64,000 nucleotides of DNA from Paenibacillus sp. OVF10 (GTDB lineage Bacteria > Bacillota > Bacilli > Paenibacillales > Paenibacillaceae). The notes beneath the pieces are model-generated. The model was not told the origin of the DNA and made no database searches. It saw only the letters and a program-made list of their open reading frames with translations. Position numbers and translations under genes: made by a program. Location of the stretch: the NCBI GenBank assembly GCA_022836915.1, contig CP094668.1, positions 6,944,001 through 7,008,000 on the forward strand, in the 5' to 3' direction. Every line of letters starts with the position of its first letter. Position 1 is the first letter of the stretch. This document shows, piece by piece, positions 34,054 to 48,627 of the stretch.

Positions 34054-34882
34054 TGTTACGTCCTCCCTTCCGTTTCCAGAAGGTTGTCCAGCCATTCTTT
34101 TTCAGATTGGATGTAGGGCGCAACTCCTCATACAGTTTGGCAATCAGCGATTCTTCCTTAATATCACGAACGACCTGTCCATTCATTGCAAGTGACACTT
34201 GTCCTGTCTCCTCGGAGACAACCAAACAGATCGCATCTGCAACTTCGGTAATCCCGATTGCTGCACGGTGACGTGTTCCCAGTTCCTTACTGATAAAAGG
34301 ATTCTCCGATAATGGCAAATAACAAGCTGCTGCCGAAATCTGTTTTCCCTGTATAATAACGGCTCCATCATGGAGCGGTGTATTTGGAATAAAGATGTTA
34401 ATCATCAGCTCCGAGCTGACCAGAGATTGCATCTTAATGCCCGATTCCGTGTAATCGTTCAGACCCGTTTCACGTTCAAATACGACCAATGCGCCAATTT
34501 TACGCCGTGACAAATAATTAACTGACTTAATAATCTCACCAATTAACACCGTTAATTCTTCATCACTCGCTGCCGCTGAACGTCCAAACAGCTTACCGCG
34601 TCCCAATTGCTCCAGACCACGACGCAGTTCCGGCTGAAAGATAATGAACACCGCAACAACACCAAACGTAAACATCTGGTTCATTAACCATTTGAGCGTA
34701 TACAGGTTTAGCCACGTACTTAATGCCCAGATCAGCACAAGGAACAGAATTCCTTTCAGGAGCTGAACCGCACGTGTCCCTCGCACAAGCAAAATCAGTT
34801 TGTACATAATATAGGTAACGATCAATATATCGATAACGTCCTTAATGGACTCTGTCCACGTTAAGTCAGCAAAATAATTCAT
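34046..34882 (-). CDS. cdaA: Diadenylate cyclase
   Basis: A 278-residue membrane enzyme that makes cyclic di-AMP from two ATP. Three membrane segments fall in residues 1-85 and the DAC catalytic domain in about 100-245. The catalytic motifs DGA (172-174) and RHR (204-206) are both intact. The stop overlaps the cdaR start by eight bases. In Bacillus this cyclase controls potassium and osmotic balance and cell-wall integrity. Confidence 0.96.
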   Translation of the reverse strand: MNYFADLTWTESIKDVIDILIVTYIMYKLILLVRGTRAVQLLKGILFLVLIWALSTWLNLYTLKWLMNQMFTFGVVAVFIIFQPELRRGLEQLGRGKLFGRSAAASDEELTVLIGEIIKSVNYLSRRKIGALVVFERETGLNDYTESGIKMQSLVSSELMINIFIPNTPLHDGAVIIQGKQISAAACYLPLSENPFISKELGTRHRAAIGITEVADAICLVVSEETGQVSLAMNGQVVRDIKEESLIAKLYEELRPTSNLKKNGWTTFWKRKGGRNNG

Positions 34883-35126
34883 AAGCCAGCCCCCGCTATC
34901 CCCATTGATGAGTAAACCCTGATCTCATATTAACCCATTAGGATTTTATATAATCCTTTGTCTCCGCATTTCTGCATCATTCAATTTGTGCAAAATGCGT
35001 ATCTATATGTAGTAGTATGTTCTCTTTAGTATCTAGGTTATAACGTTAACGTTCAGGTTGCAAGTTACGGCAGTCTCAAACTGCACATAAACATCACATT
35101 TACCATGAATTACAAAGTTTGCGTAT

Positions 35127-35165
35127 AAAAAAAGAGTACCCCATGCAATCTGGAGGTACCCTGCT
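35127..35165 (-). terminator. Terminator after the sigma/anti-sigma operon
   Basis: On the minus strand GGGTACCTCC pairs with GGGGTACTC (small bulge), followed by TTTTTTT. It lies just after the anti-sigma factor gene and before cdaA. Confidence 0.7.
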
Positions 35166-35196
35166 TGGTATATACCATTGAAGATTTTACCCTGTT

Positions 35197-35810
35197 CTAG
35201 CGATAAGCCACTTCATTTACCATATTGGTTATTTTGTACCAGAACCAGTCCAGCGCCTGATCAATACTTTTCACCTGACCTGAAATATGCGCCGTTGAAG
35301 CCTGAAACAGTTGTCCGTCGATAACCGTCAGATTGCCGTTCACATCACCATATACTTGTGCGGTTCCATTTTCTATCGTAAGATCGCCAGCAATTGACTT
35401 ACCTTCAGGAACAATAACCGTGTTACCCTGAATCACGATCTGGTCCAGATTATTTCCCTTAACAACCATTTCGTTATTCTGATTCCAGAAATTCAAGGCG
35501 CTAAAGAGCATCACGACCAAAAGAAGGCTGCCGCCGTCAGCGCGGGATGTCCTTTGACCCATTTGAGCCATGCTTGCTGTCTCTTGGGCTGGGGCAGAGC
35601 ATTCATAATTCGATTGGTCAGCTCATCAGAGGCAGACGGTGAATAGTGTTTCATGGCAAAGAGTAACATTTCCGTCTGTTCCAACTCTTTAAAGCGCATG
35701 CGACAATCCGGACAGATCACAAGGTGACTTTTCAGTTCAACCTTCTGGGCCGGGGACAACGACTCATCCAAACATTCATGCATTAAAGAGACGGCCGAGT
35801 TGCAATCCAT
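35197..35810 (-). CDS. rsiW: Anti-sigma-W factor, zinc-finger type (one frame break)
   Basis: About 204 residues. The cytoplasmic zinc anti-sigma domain has His29, Cys33 and Cys36 (HLVICPDC). It is followed by a single membrane segment (ALTAAAFF...LLVVMLFSALNF) and an extracytoplasmic domain with short beta-like repeats. The frame breaks in an A run at 35519-35522, inside the membrane segment; one added base joins the two parts. It lies downstream of the ECF sigma gene, the usual pairing. RsiW releases SigW by regulated proteolysis under envelope stress. Confidence 0.85.
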
Positions 35811-35946
35811 ATGAGAGCCAATCCTTTCTTAAATCACTTAGTCCATGTGCCATTAAAAAGCACGCATAAGACTTGCATACATTACATACGCATCCGTTTC
35901 GGATATGTTTCAAATAATTTCGCCCATATTTAAAGGCGTTTAACAT

Positions 35947-36582
35947 TTATAACTTATACTCCAATTTTTTACGTAGAAAATCACGGCCCCGATGAACGCG
36001 TGTCTTGATCGTTGTTACGGGCATACCTGTCACGTCACTGATTTCCTGTAGCGACAAGTCCTGTAAATATCTCAGAATCATAACGGACTTATACTTAGCT
36101 GGTAAACTGTCAATGGCCTCACGAATGAGTGTCTGCGTTTCTGACAGGAGCGCTTCACTCTCCGGTGTACGATCATCACTCGGGAGCATCGCATAACCAT
36201 CAGATCCTTCCTGGTCATTCAGTTCAGCATCCAAAGAGTATGAAGGTTTCTTTCTGCGCAGTCGGTCAATACACAGATTTGTCGCGATCCGGTAGATCCA
36301 GGTTGAGAACTTCTGGTTCGGATCGTACTTCTCCATATTACGAAACACACGCAAAAACGTCTCCTGCACAACGTCTTCAGCTTCATGACGATTGTTCAGC
36401 ATCCGGTATGCCAAATGAAATAGCTTGTCCTTATATAGTTCAACGATTTCTGCGAAGGCTCTCTGGTCGCCCTTGAGCACCAGTTTCACAAGCCTGTTCT
36501 CCAAATTGTCCACCCTTATTCCCCCAGACATGCTGATGGGTCTTCCGTCTTCTGATACCCGTCCACACTTGTAATTCACCAA
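35947..36582 (-). CDS. sigW: ECF RNA polymerase sigma factor, SigW type
   Basis: Up to 211 residues; the real start is probably internal (MSGGIRVDNLENRLV). Region 2 (YRMLNNRHEAEDVVQETFLRVF region) and region 4 (LRYLQDLSLQEISDVTGMPV region) are both clear, and there are no extra domains. It is followed by a zinc-type anti-sigma gene, matching sigW-rsiW of Bacillus, whose regulon resists antimicrobial peptides and envelope stress. The assignment to SigW rather than a sister ECF factor rests on this pairing and the cdaA-glmM neighbourhood. Confidence 0.88.
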   Translation of the reverse strand: MVNYKCGRVSEDGRPISMSGGIRVDNLENRLVKLVLKGDQRAFAEIVELYKDKLFHLAYRMLNNRHEAEDVVQETFLRVFRNMEKYDPNQKFSTWIYRIATNLCIDRLRRKKPSYSLDAELNDQEGSDGYAMLPSDDRTPESEALLSETQTLIREAIDSLPAKYKSVMILRYLQDLSLQEISDVTGMPVTTIKTRVHRGRDFLRKKLEYKL

Positions 36583-36644
36583 TCAAATCGTAAATCAACT
36601 TTGGTCAAAAATCAAGACTGTATGACAAATATCCGCCAAAAACA

Positions 36645-36680
36645 GTAAAAACGGGAACTCCAGCAGGAGTCCCGTTTCAT
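36645..36680 (-). terminator. Terminator of ppc
   Basis: On the minus strand CGGGACTCC, loop TGCT, GGAGTTCCCG followed by TTTTT, about 100 bases after the ppc stop. Confidence 0.85.
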
Positions 36681-36775
36681 CTCTCACTCCGTAGAGCAGA
36701 GAATGGAGCTTTTTAGTTAACAAAGCAATGAGTACTTTGTTACATATGAATTATTCATATGCATCAGTTCAGGCA

Positions 36776-39567
36776 TCAACCTGTATTACGCAGCCCTGCA
36801 GCAATACCGTTGATAGTCAACAACACTTCTCTAAGCAGCTCCGTATCGTCCTCACCACGTTCACGCATATCTCTGAGCTCGCTCAGAAGTTGAACCTGCA
36901 TGTAGGACAACGGATCTACATAAGGGTTACGAAGACGAATGGATTCTTGAATAACCGGTACATCATCCAGAATTTCAGCTTCTCCGGTAATTTTCAGAAT
37001 CAGCTCTTTTGTGAGCTTGAATTCGGCTTCGATCTGACCGTATATGCGATCACGGGCTTCCTTGTTCGAAGTCATTGCTGAATATTCTTTAGCAATCACC
37101 AGATCTGCCTTGGCTACGGCCATCTGTACCGTATCAATTAATGTACGGAAGAATGGGAAGCTTGCATACATTTCTTTCAGGACAATTAGATTTTCCTCTT
37201 TATCCTGATAGTAACTTTGCAATCCTGTTCCTGCCGCGTACCATGCCGGAAGCAGATATCGACTTTGAGTCCATGCGAATACCCAAGGGATCGCTCTCAG
37301 ATCTTCAAACTTATCGCTATTTTTACGCTTGGATGGACGGGAACCAATATTCAGTTCACCAACCTCCGGAAGCGGCGTTGATTCTTTGAAGAAGGTAAAG
37401 AAGTCTGGATCACGGAAAATCAGATCCTGATATTTCGTCAGAGATACTTCCGAAATCTCTTTGATGATGCTGTCCCAATGGCGCTCGGATGCTGACTCCT
37501 GAGGCTCTAGCCCATTAAGTGCTGCTGTAATCAAAGCCGAAGTTGCTTGCTCCAGACTGCGGTATGCAATCCCCTGAAGGGAATAACGGGAAGAAATAAC
37601 CTCTCCCTGCTCCGTAATCTTGATGCCTCCACCAATCGTATGTGGTGGTTGAGCAAGAATACTGCGGTTGAGTGGCATGCCGCCACGTCCAAGAGCCCCG
37701 CCACGTCCATGGAAGAACTTCAGCTTAACGCCGTGTTCATTACCTACAGCCGTGATGGCATTCATTGCTACGCGCAGTTCCCAGTTGGCTGTAACCACTC
37801 CGCCATCCTTGTTACTGTCTGAATAACCAAGCATGATTTCATGCAGTTCATTCCGTCCTTTTACGCTTGCGCGGTATACAGGAAGGTTGAACAGCTTCTC
37901 CATAATGTCCGAAGCCGCATGTAGATCATCAATCGTTTCAAACAGCGGTACCGCTTGAAGTGTAGATACAACGTCACCGTTGTGACCTTTGGTGAATAAG
38001 CCCACTTCCTTGGCAAATACCATAACCTCAAGCAAATCACTTGCGCCCTGCGTCATACTGATCAGGTAACTTGTGATACAGCCGTCCCCAAATTCGTTCT
38101 GGGCACGTTTAATGGTACGGAAGACATCCAGACACTCTTTGGTTCCCTCCGTGTATTGGTGATAAGGAGAAGTAAGCGGACGTGGATCATCCAGCAAACG
38201 AGCAAGCAGATCGATTTTACCGTCTTCAGTCAGACGCGCATAATCCTCTACAATGTTCATTTTCGCCAAAATCTCCGACATCGCATTTTCATGTTCCTTA
38301 CTGTGCTGACGCACATCCAATGCTGCGGTATGGAAACCAAATAACTCGACTTGACGAATCATTTTGCGAATGGTCGTATCTGCTACGTAATCGGCAAAAT
38401 GATGGCGCAGACTTCGATCAATAATCATCAGTTCATCAATCAAATCCTGTGCGCTATGATAACGGTCAGGCTGACCTAATTTGTTCTCATCCAGTACATT
38501 GTTCAGCTTGGCAATCATATAGGCCAATTTGATGCGGTATGGCTCTTTTTCATTCCGCCAGATATCCACTTTTTCAATGTAACAGAATTACGGTCCTGCT
38601 CAATCGACTGCACCAGCTCATCCGATACATGGATGATGTTTGTGCTGAAGCTGAGATGGCCCATAAGTTCAATCATAATCCGTTGGTATTCACGCAAAGC
38701 GAGCTTGCGTTGCATCAACAGCGTCTGCCATGTTACATCTGAAGTTACCGAAGGATTTCCATCCCGGTCTCCACCGATCCAGGAACCGAACCGCAAATAC
38801 GTCGGCACATGCCAGTCATGGTCAGGATAAAATTTGTTCAGGCAGCGTTCCAGCTCCTGATACACATCCGGAAGTACGTGGAACAACGTTTCATGAAAGT
38901 AATACATCCCGTTCCGCACTTCATCGAGTACAGTCGGTTTACGGTCGCGAAGTTCATCTGTCTGCCAGAGTGTAATAACCTCATTCAGCAGTTTCTCACG
39001 CAACTGTTCACGTTCACGCAACGTCAGCGTAGGATTATCAAGTGACATGACATCTTCGGATATCCGCTTGTGGATGTCCAGAATAACCCGGCGCATGGCT
39101 TCGGTTGGGTGAGCTGTCATGACGAGTTCCAACGACAAATCATCGAGAATCTCTTCCACCTCTGTATGAGACAGTCCACGTTCCTTAAGATCCTGTACTG
39201 CTTTCTCAATCGATCCTGGCTGCACAGCGTCCCCTGCAGAACGTTCATAATCCCGTTTACGCCGGATCCGATGGTTTTGTTCAGCAATATTAACTAATTG
39301 AAAATAAATAGCGAAAGCCCGAATAACCTGGTGACGATTGTCCGAGTCTAATTCCTGGATCATCGTTTTGAACTCTGCATAGAGTTCTGGCAGAAATTCT
39401 GCACGCAACGATTTGCTCGTTTCCCGAATCTTCTCAACGATATCTAGAAGCTCCGTGCCGCCTTGATGGACAAGAACTTCTCCGAGTATATTGCCCAGGA
39501 ACCGCACGTCTCGCCGAAGCAGGTTGTTGGATTGGCTTTTGCTGGCGGTTACCATAGTTTCAGTCAT
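36776..39567 (-). CDS. ppc: Phosphoenolpyruvate carboxylase (one frame break)
   Basis: About 930 residues. It makes oxaloacetate from phosphoenolpyruvate and bicarbonate, replenishing the TCA cycle. Catalytic motifs are VMTAHPTEA in the N-terminal part and MLGYSDSNKDGG and FHGRGG in the C-terminal part; the end is the conserved RNTG. The start at 39567 follows a GGGAGG site. The frame breaks at 38570-38574, a T run on the + strand; one added base joins TLKK to VDIWRNEKEPY. The gene stands alone between two terminator-bounded units. Confidence 0.95.
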
Positions 39568-39633
39568 GCTTATCCTCCCATCTGATCGTTCCATTCGTAC
39601 ACGTAAATTTGACACCTTCATAACATCATACAA

Positions 39634-40143
39634 TAAAATGGTACGAAAATCTTTATTTTTCTACTAGAAAAAATGGGGATTATCCCCGATTTACAGCACA
39701 AAAACACGCTTTTTTATTCATTTTCTTGTTCTGCTTCAATTAATGGTCATATACTGTCGCATGATACCTTTTTCACGTACTTTAGATAAATCAAAAGTCT
39801 CATACCTATTCTTAAAAACTCATAAATATACAGTTCTTTTAGATATGATCCCATGTACCTGATTGTAAGGTTAAACCGCATAATTTCATTGTTTGAGAAC
39901 AGATGATATACAAAGAAACATGACCGGCAAAGCAAGCTTTTGTATACTTTACCACAGTGACGCAATAAATTAAAGATGTAATTATAAATTTCTTCCCACT
40001 ACAAGTCTGCTTATTAGGGAGGTTCTTATGTATGTTCCTAACCTACTGTAATTGTAGGGATATCTTAACAGACCATTTCTACATAATGTTCTTAGCTTTT
40101 GGGCAGATTAATCTATAGCTCTAACCAAAAAGGAGGAATTTAA
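39634..40143. other. AT-rich divergent intergenic region between ppc and the small secreted protein gene
   Basis: About 510 bases with no supported gene. It must hold the promoters of both neighbours; no clear regulatory site was identified beyond the AAAGGAGG ribosome site near 40131. Confidence 0.5.
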
Positions 40144-40488
40144 ATGATGAAGAAAGGTACAACAATTATTGCTTCCGTGCTTCTGGTGGCCGCGATGGCT
40201 GGCCCTGCTGCAGCTGATGGTCAAATGTCCAAAGGAATGGATACCAACACCAATGGATCACGTGTCCGGTCTTATCAGGACACCAACTACATGGATCGCA
40301 CAAACACCAACCTGAATATGGATGGAAACTACCGCAACAATGGTGACTATCGTACCAACAGTGTTCGTGCAAACGCCACAACAACCGACCGTGATAACGG
40401 CATGGATTGGGGCTGGCTCGGTTTGCTGGGACTGCTTGGATTAGCGGGCATGCGTAGAAGAGTGACGGATCACAACGAACGTTAAATT
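40144..40488 (+). CDS. Small secreted protein with C-terminal WGxxGxxG-type anchor
   Basis: A 113- or 114-residue protein with a strong ribosome site (AAAGGAGG). The N-terminus is a signal peptide (KKGTTIIASVLLVAAMAGPAAAD). The middle is Asn/Thr/Asp/Arg-rich and low-complexity. The C-terminus is DWGWLGLLGLLGLAGMRRR, a WGxxGxxG motif, hydrophobic run and basic end as in CTERM-like sorting tails. Proteins of this layout occur in Paenibacillus and Bacillus; their function is not known to me. It is one of only three protein genes on the + strand. Confidence 0.8.
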
Positions 40489-40552
40489 GTACGCACGTCA
40501 CGTTACAATAGCTGCTACGTCTTAGAAGCAGCTCATCCACAGAGATAAACAG

Positions 40553-40603
40553 AAGAGCCAAGATCTCCCTATTTGGATTGCAAAGGGGTCTTGGCTCTTT
40601 TTG
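40553..40603 (+). terminator. Terminator of the WGxxGxxG protein gene
   Basis: AAGAGCCAAGA pairs with TCTTGGCTCTT, followed by a T run. Confidence 0.85.
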
Positions 40604-40718
40604 AATAAACCTGCACTGTACCTTACATAAAATATTATATAAAATAACTACTAATTATTACGTTAATAAAAATAAAAAAACCTCTGCATCTGCAAAGGCT
40701 CTTTCATTATATCCTGTA

Positions 40719-40789
40719 AGCGGGTGATGGGAATCGAACCCACGCTATTAGCTTGGAAGGCTAAAGTTCTACCATTGAACTACACCCGC
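40719..40789 (-). tRNA. tRNA-Gly (TCC)
   Basis: Last tRNA of the array behind the rRNA operon. Cloverleaf on the minus strand begins GCGGGTGTAG; anticodon loop CTTCCAA. No CCA encoded. Confidence 0.95.
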
Positions 40790-40802
40790 ATAAACAAAAA
40801 AA

Positions 40803-40875
40803 TCGGGATGACACGATTTGAACATGCGACCCCTGGTCCCAAACCAGGTGCTCTACCAAGCTGAGCTACATCCCG
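40803..40875 (-). tRNA. tRNA-Pro (TGG)
   Basis: Minus-strand cloverleaf begins CGGGATGTAGCTCAG; anticodon loop TTTGGGA. No CCA encoded. Confidence 0.95.
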
Positions 40876-40893
40876 ATACTAAAAAAATAATGG

Positions 40894-40967
40894 CGCGCCC
40901 TGAGAGATTCGAACTCCCGGCCTTTTGATTCGTAGTCAAACGCTCTATCCAGCTGAGCTAAGGGCGC
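40894..40967 (-). tRNA. tRNA-Arg (ACG)
   Basis: Minus-strand cloverleaf begins GCGCCCTTAGCTCAG; anticodon loop CTACGAA. Confidence 0.95.
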
Positions 40968-40977
40968 AAAATATTGG

Positions 40978-41049
40978 AGCGGAAGACGGGAATCGAACCC
41001 GCGACCCTCGCCTTGGCAAGGCGATGCTCTACCGCTGAGCCACTTCCGC
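40978..41049 (-). tRNA. tRNA-Gly (GCC)
   Basis: Minus-strand cloverleaf begins GCGGAAGTGGCTCAG; anticodon loop TTGCCAA. Second glycine tRNA of the array. Confidence 0.95.
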
Positions 41050-41059
41050 AAATAAAGGA

Positions 41060-41140
41060 TGCGCGTGGAGGGACTTGAACCCCCACGTCAAAGACGCTAG
41101 ATCCTAAGTCTAGTGCGTCTGCCAATTCCGCCACACGCGC
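41060..41140 (-). tRNA. tRNA-Leu (TAG)
   Basis: Minus-strand cloverleaf begins GCGCGTGTGG with a long variable arm as expected for leucine; anticodon loop CTTAGGA. Confidence 0.95.
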
Positions 41141-41149
41141 ATATGATGG

Positions 41150-41222
41150 TGAGTCATGAAGGGCTCGAACCTTCGACACCCTGATTAAAAGTCAGGTGCT
41201 CTACCAACTGAGCTAATGACTC
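41150..41222 (-). tRNA. tRNA-Lys (TTT)
   Basis: Minus-strand cloverleaf begins GAGTCATTAGCTCAG; anticodon loop CTTTTAA. Confidence 0.95.
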
Positions 41223-41234
41223 ATACTAAAATGG

Positions 41235-41306
41235 CTGGGGATATAGGATTTGAACCTATGCATGACGGAGTCAAAGTCCGTTGCCTTACCGCTTGGCTAA
41301 TCCCCA
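41235..41306 (-). tRNA. tRNA-Gln (TTG)
   Basis: Minus-strand cloverleaf begins TGGGGATTAGCC; anticodon loop CTTTGAC. Confidence 0.95.
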
Positions 41307-41318
41307 ATAAAAATATGG

Positions 41319-41391
41319 TGGAGGCTGAGGGGATCGAACCCCCGACCCTCTGCTTGTAAGGCAGATGCTCTCCCAGCTGAGCTAAGCCTCC
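41319..41391 (-). tRNA. tRNA-Val (TAC)
   Basis: Minus-strand cloverleaf begins GGAGGCTTAGCTCAG; anticodon loop CTTACAA. Confidence 0.95.
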
Positions 41392-41398
41392 AACTATA

Positions 41399-41470
41399 TG
41401 ACCCGTAGGGGATTCGAACCCCTGTTACCTCCGTGAAAGGGAGGTGTCTTAACCCCTTGACCAACGGGCC
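41399..41470 (-). tRNA. tRNA-Glu (TTC)
   Basis: Minus-strand cloverleaf begins GGCCCGTTGGTCAAG; anticodon loop CTTTCAC. Confidence 0.95.
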
Positions 41471-41480
41471 CCATTTCCAA

Positions 41481-41553
41481 AGCTCTCAACCGGGATCGAA
41501 CCGGTGACCTCATCCTTACCATGGATGCACTCTACCTACTGAGCTATGAGAGC
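41481..41553 (-). tRNA. tRNA-Thr (GGT)
   Basis: Minus-strand cloverleaf begins GCTCTCATAGCTCAG; anticodon loop ATGGTAA. Confidence 0.93.
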
Positions 41554-41556
41554 AAA

Positions 41557-41632
41557 TGGCTCCCCGAACAGGGCTCGAACCTGTGACAACTCGATTAACA
41601 GTCGAGTGCTCTACCAACTGAGCTATCAGGGA
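41557..41632 (-). tRNA. tRNA-Asn (GTT)
   Basis: First tRNA after the distal 5S gene. Minus-strand cloverleaf begins TCCCTGATAGCTCAG; anticodon loop CTGTTAA; 3' CCA is encoded. Confidence 0.95.
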
Positions 41633-41717
41633 ATAATATGCATTTGCAGTGCAAATGCAATTCATCGTACAACGTCCACATGCAGAGCCTGTTTTCTATG
41701 TATGATGAAAGAGTTCG

Positions 41718-41834
41718 CTTGGCGGCGTCCTACTCTCCCAGGACCCTGCGGTCCAAGTACCATCGGCGCTAGAGGGCTTAACGGTCGTGTTCGGGATGGG
41801 TACGTGTGGAACCCCTCCGCCATCGCCACCAAAC
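41718..41834 (-). rRNA. rrf: 5S ribosomal RNA (distal copy)
   Basis: Minus-strand sequence GTTTGGTGGCGATGGCGG at the 5' end and GAGAGTAGGACGCCGCC near the 3' end are typical of Bacillales 5S. It lies after 23S, the usual place. Confidence 0.95.
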
Positions 41835-41912
41835 GCATAGCTTACATTTCAGAGATCGTTCTCTGAAAACTAGATTCGAAACGAAACACGCGAATTATCA
41901 CTTGCATATTTG

Positions 41913-44836
<2,924 letters not shown>

Positions 44837-45039
44837 ATATCGCTCGTGTTCGAGCTGTCACTCCACTTGGTTTGCTTGCGCAAATCCAAAAGTCGTTCCA
44901 TTTCGATCACTCGCTCATGCAATCTACCTTATAAAAACACTTCACTTGTTTACACAAGTTCAGCTTAAAGGAATGTTCTAATTCGCGTTTGTTTCGTTTC
45001 GATATCTAGTTTTCAAAGAACAAACTTGTAAAACATATT

Positions 45040-45115
45040 TGGTGGAGCCAAGCGGGATCGAACCGCTGACCTCCTGCTTGCAAGGCAGGCGCTCTCCCAG
45101 CTGAGCTATGGCCCC
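45040..45115 (-). tRNA. tRNA-Ala (TGC)
   Basis: In the 16S-23S spacer. Minus-strand cloverleaf begins GGGGCCATAGCTCAG; anticodon loop CTTGCAA; CCA encoded. Confidence 0.96.
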
Positions 45116-45137
45116 ATATAAAGTTTAAAGGTATAGA

Positions 45138-45214
45138 TGGTGGGCCCTGGTGGACTCGAACCACCGGCCTCACCCTTATCAGAGGTGCGCTCTAACCAAC
45201 TGAGCTAAGGGCCC
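45138..45214 (-). tRNA. tRNA-Ile (GAT)
   Basis: In the 16S-23S spacer. Minus-strand cloverleaf begins GGGCCCTTAGCTCAG; anticodon loop CTGATAA; CCA encoded. Confidence 0.96.
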
Positions 45215-45250
45215 ACAATATATATACTATTTGAACCCAAAATGGGTTAC

Positions 45251-45368
45251 GCTTGGCGGCGTTCTACTCTCCCAGGACCCTGCGGTCCAAGTACCATTGA
45301 CGCTGAAGGGCTTAACGGTCGTGTTCGGGATGGGAACGTGTGGAACCCCTTCGCTATCGCCACCAAAC
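45251..45368 (-). rRNA. rrf: 5S ribosomal RNA (extra copy in the 16S-23S spacer)
   Basis: Complete 5S sequence between 16S and tRNA-Ile, in the same direction. It differs from the distal copy at several positions, for example TTGACGCTGAAGGG against TCGGCGCTAGAGGG on the + strand. Most bacterial rRNA operons have no 5S here. Confidence 0.93.
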
Positions 45369-45469
45369 GTTTGAGAGTTTGAGCTCTCAAAACTGAGCAA
45401 CGAGTGAGTAACTAGCCGACCTGGCTAGATTTTGTATTTGAATGTTTCCACTCGGGAAACGATTCTCCA

Positions 45470-47026
<1,557 letters not shown>

Positions 47027-47235
47027 GTATTGAAAAGAGCGATAAGCTCATTTTGAATCTGACGAGATTAAAAATCTCATTTGTGCTCCAGTCGATTCAA
47101 ACCAAGGCTTGTTTCAAACTTTCGCGTTCATTCTGCAAGCAGAATGTTTACTCACTCGTTGTTCAGTTTTCAAAGATCAAACATTCAATTTAGTGCTATT
47201 TTACATGTTGTCGTCGTTTCAGCGGCGACTTTTAT

Positions 47236-47264
47236 AATATATCATGTTGAAGTTCTCTTTGCAA
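47236..47264 (-). promoter_or_regulatory. rRNA operon promoter
   Basis: On the minus strand TTGCAA (-35), 17-base spacer, TATATT (-10), about 210 bases ahead of 16S. The leader between them contains CTTTGAAAACTGAA, a repeated rRNA leader/processing sequence. Confidence 0.6.
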
Positions 47265-47504
47265 GCATTATTTTTTCGATTATTTTCAATCGCTTTATTT
47301 TCGTGCTTGTTTCAGTGAACCGCTCCTAAAAAAGGAACGAAAATTAATTTACCATATGAAATCAGATAGGTCAACCCTTTTTCGACAAAAAGTATGAACC
47401 CCTTAACAATTTCACATTCTCATGGTTCAGAGGTACAGCACCCACTATTAAGAGCCGCACCTCACTTCCACTATTGTAAATCGAATATATGACCAACTTC
47501 AGCA

Positions 47505-47735
47505 TTACGGCTTCGACTTTTTTAGCTTCCCACCTCTTGCATACTTGGACAACTCTTTTGGCGGGGCAAAGCGTGCATACATGCGGAACACAGTCTTATA
47601 TCGGCTCGCGATAGCATATTTGATCTCTTGGTCAAGACGATTATCACTCAGATCGAACAGCATTTCATCTAATTCTTTACGCAGCACATAGTCTAGTTCC
47701 TTGCATTCCTTCTCGTTAAACAACATACCCAGCAT
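47505..47735 (-). CDS. Small conserved-looking protein of unknown function
   Basis: A 76-residue basic protein starting MLGMLFNEKEC with a good ribosome site (AAGGAGAA). Start 47735 is chosen over an in-frame upstream one for that site. It is mostly helical in appearance, with an acidic centre (KELDEMLFDLSDNRLDQE) and a lysine-rich end (GGKLKKSKP). No domain is recognised. It lies between the rRNA operon and the SpoIIM-like gene. Confidence 0.65.
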   Translation of the reverse strand: MLGMLFNEKECKELDYVLRKELDEMLFDLSDNRLDQEIKYAIASRYKTVFRMYARFAPPKELSKYARGGKLKKSKP

Positions 47736-47888
47736 TAGAGTTCTCCTTTTTGTGCATAGCCTCTTTATCACACTTACAGAAGTTCCATGCAGCACCTCGT
47801 GCATTCGCTTTTTGTAGTGCTACTGGAACCCGTTTTATTGTTATGGTCAACTTTCTGAAAATTTATGAATGCCAACCATCACAAAATT

Positions 47889-48505
47889 TTATCCTCTCAC
47901 CAGAGTATACGTAAGTGTGCTTTCGATGATTGCTGCAACAAGAAGCAAGATGACAACCCAGAAGGATGCCGTTAACGTCCTATTCATGAATGCTCTCCAC
48001 CGCGTACCAATCGTATTTCGCTTGTCACTTCCAAGTTGTACAAGACTTTTGATAACCAGACCACCAAACTTCAATCCGAATGCACAAGCAATAATAATGA
48101 CCGGAATCTCAATAATGCCATGCGGAAGCAAACCTTTAATCACAATATCATAGAAGCTTGCTCCATAATTCATGGTGGTGTGCACTACAAATCCAAGGAC
48201 CATCCCATTGATCAGCAGGAAGATGACAGGCAGAATACCGAAAAATATGCCGGCATAGATGACAAGTACACTTTTGATGGCATTATTGAAAAAGATGAAC
48301 AGGAAGAAGTTCCACTGCACATTGCCCCCTGCTCCAGCCGTTCACTGACTTCACGTAATCCTCCGATTTGGTTCAACAATAGTTCTTCCAGTGGCCCTGT
48401 ACTCACCCATCCTGCCCCTATACCAACAGCAAATAAAACTACGGACCAGATTAATGCACTGCGGATGGAACCAAGATCTCTAAGAAATGTACTGAATTTT
48501 AACAT
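47889..48505 (-). CDS. SpoIIM-family membrane protein (one frame break)
   Basis: About 206 residues with four to five membrane segments, including an FFGILPVIFLLINGMVLGF segment, resembling the stage II sporulation protein M (DUF95) family. The frame breaks in a C run at 48325-48329; one base joins LEQG to GNVQWNFFLFIF. It is divergent from pdaB and in a sporulation gene neighbourhood. Family members act in membrane remodelling around engulfment; whether this copy is the SpoIIM of the engulfment complex or a paralogue cannot be told here. Confidence 0.75.
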
Positions 48506-48627
48506 AATAACCTCCTGTAGAATCTAAAATGATGGACAAACAAGGTTCCGTTACGAATAACTGGGGAGTACGAGCATACATTGGAGAGTAAACAAGCATT
48601 TCTTATGGGAAAGGGGCGCTTATTGAA

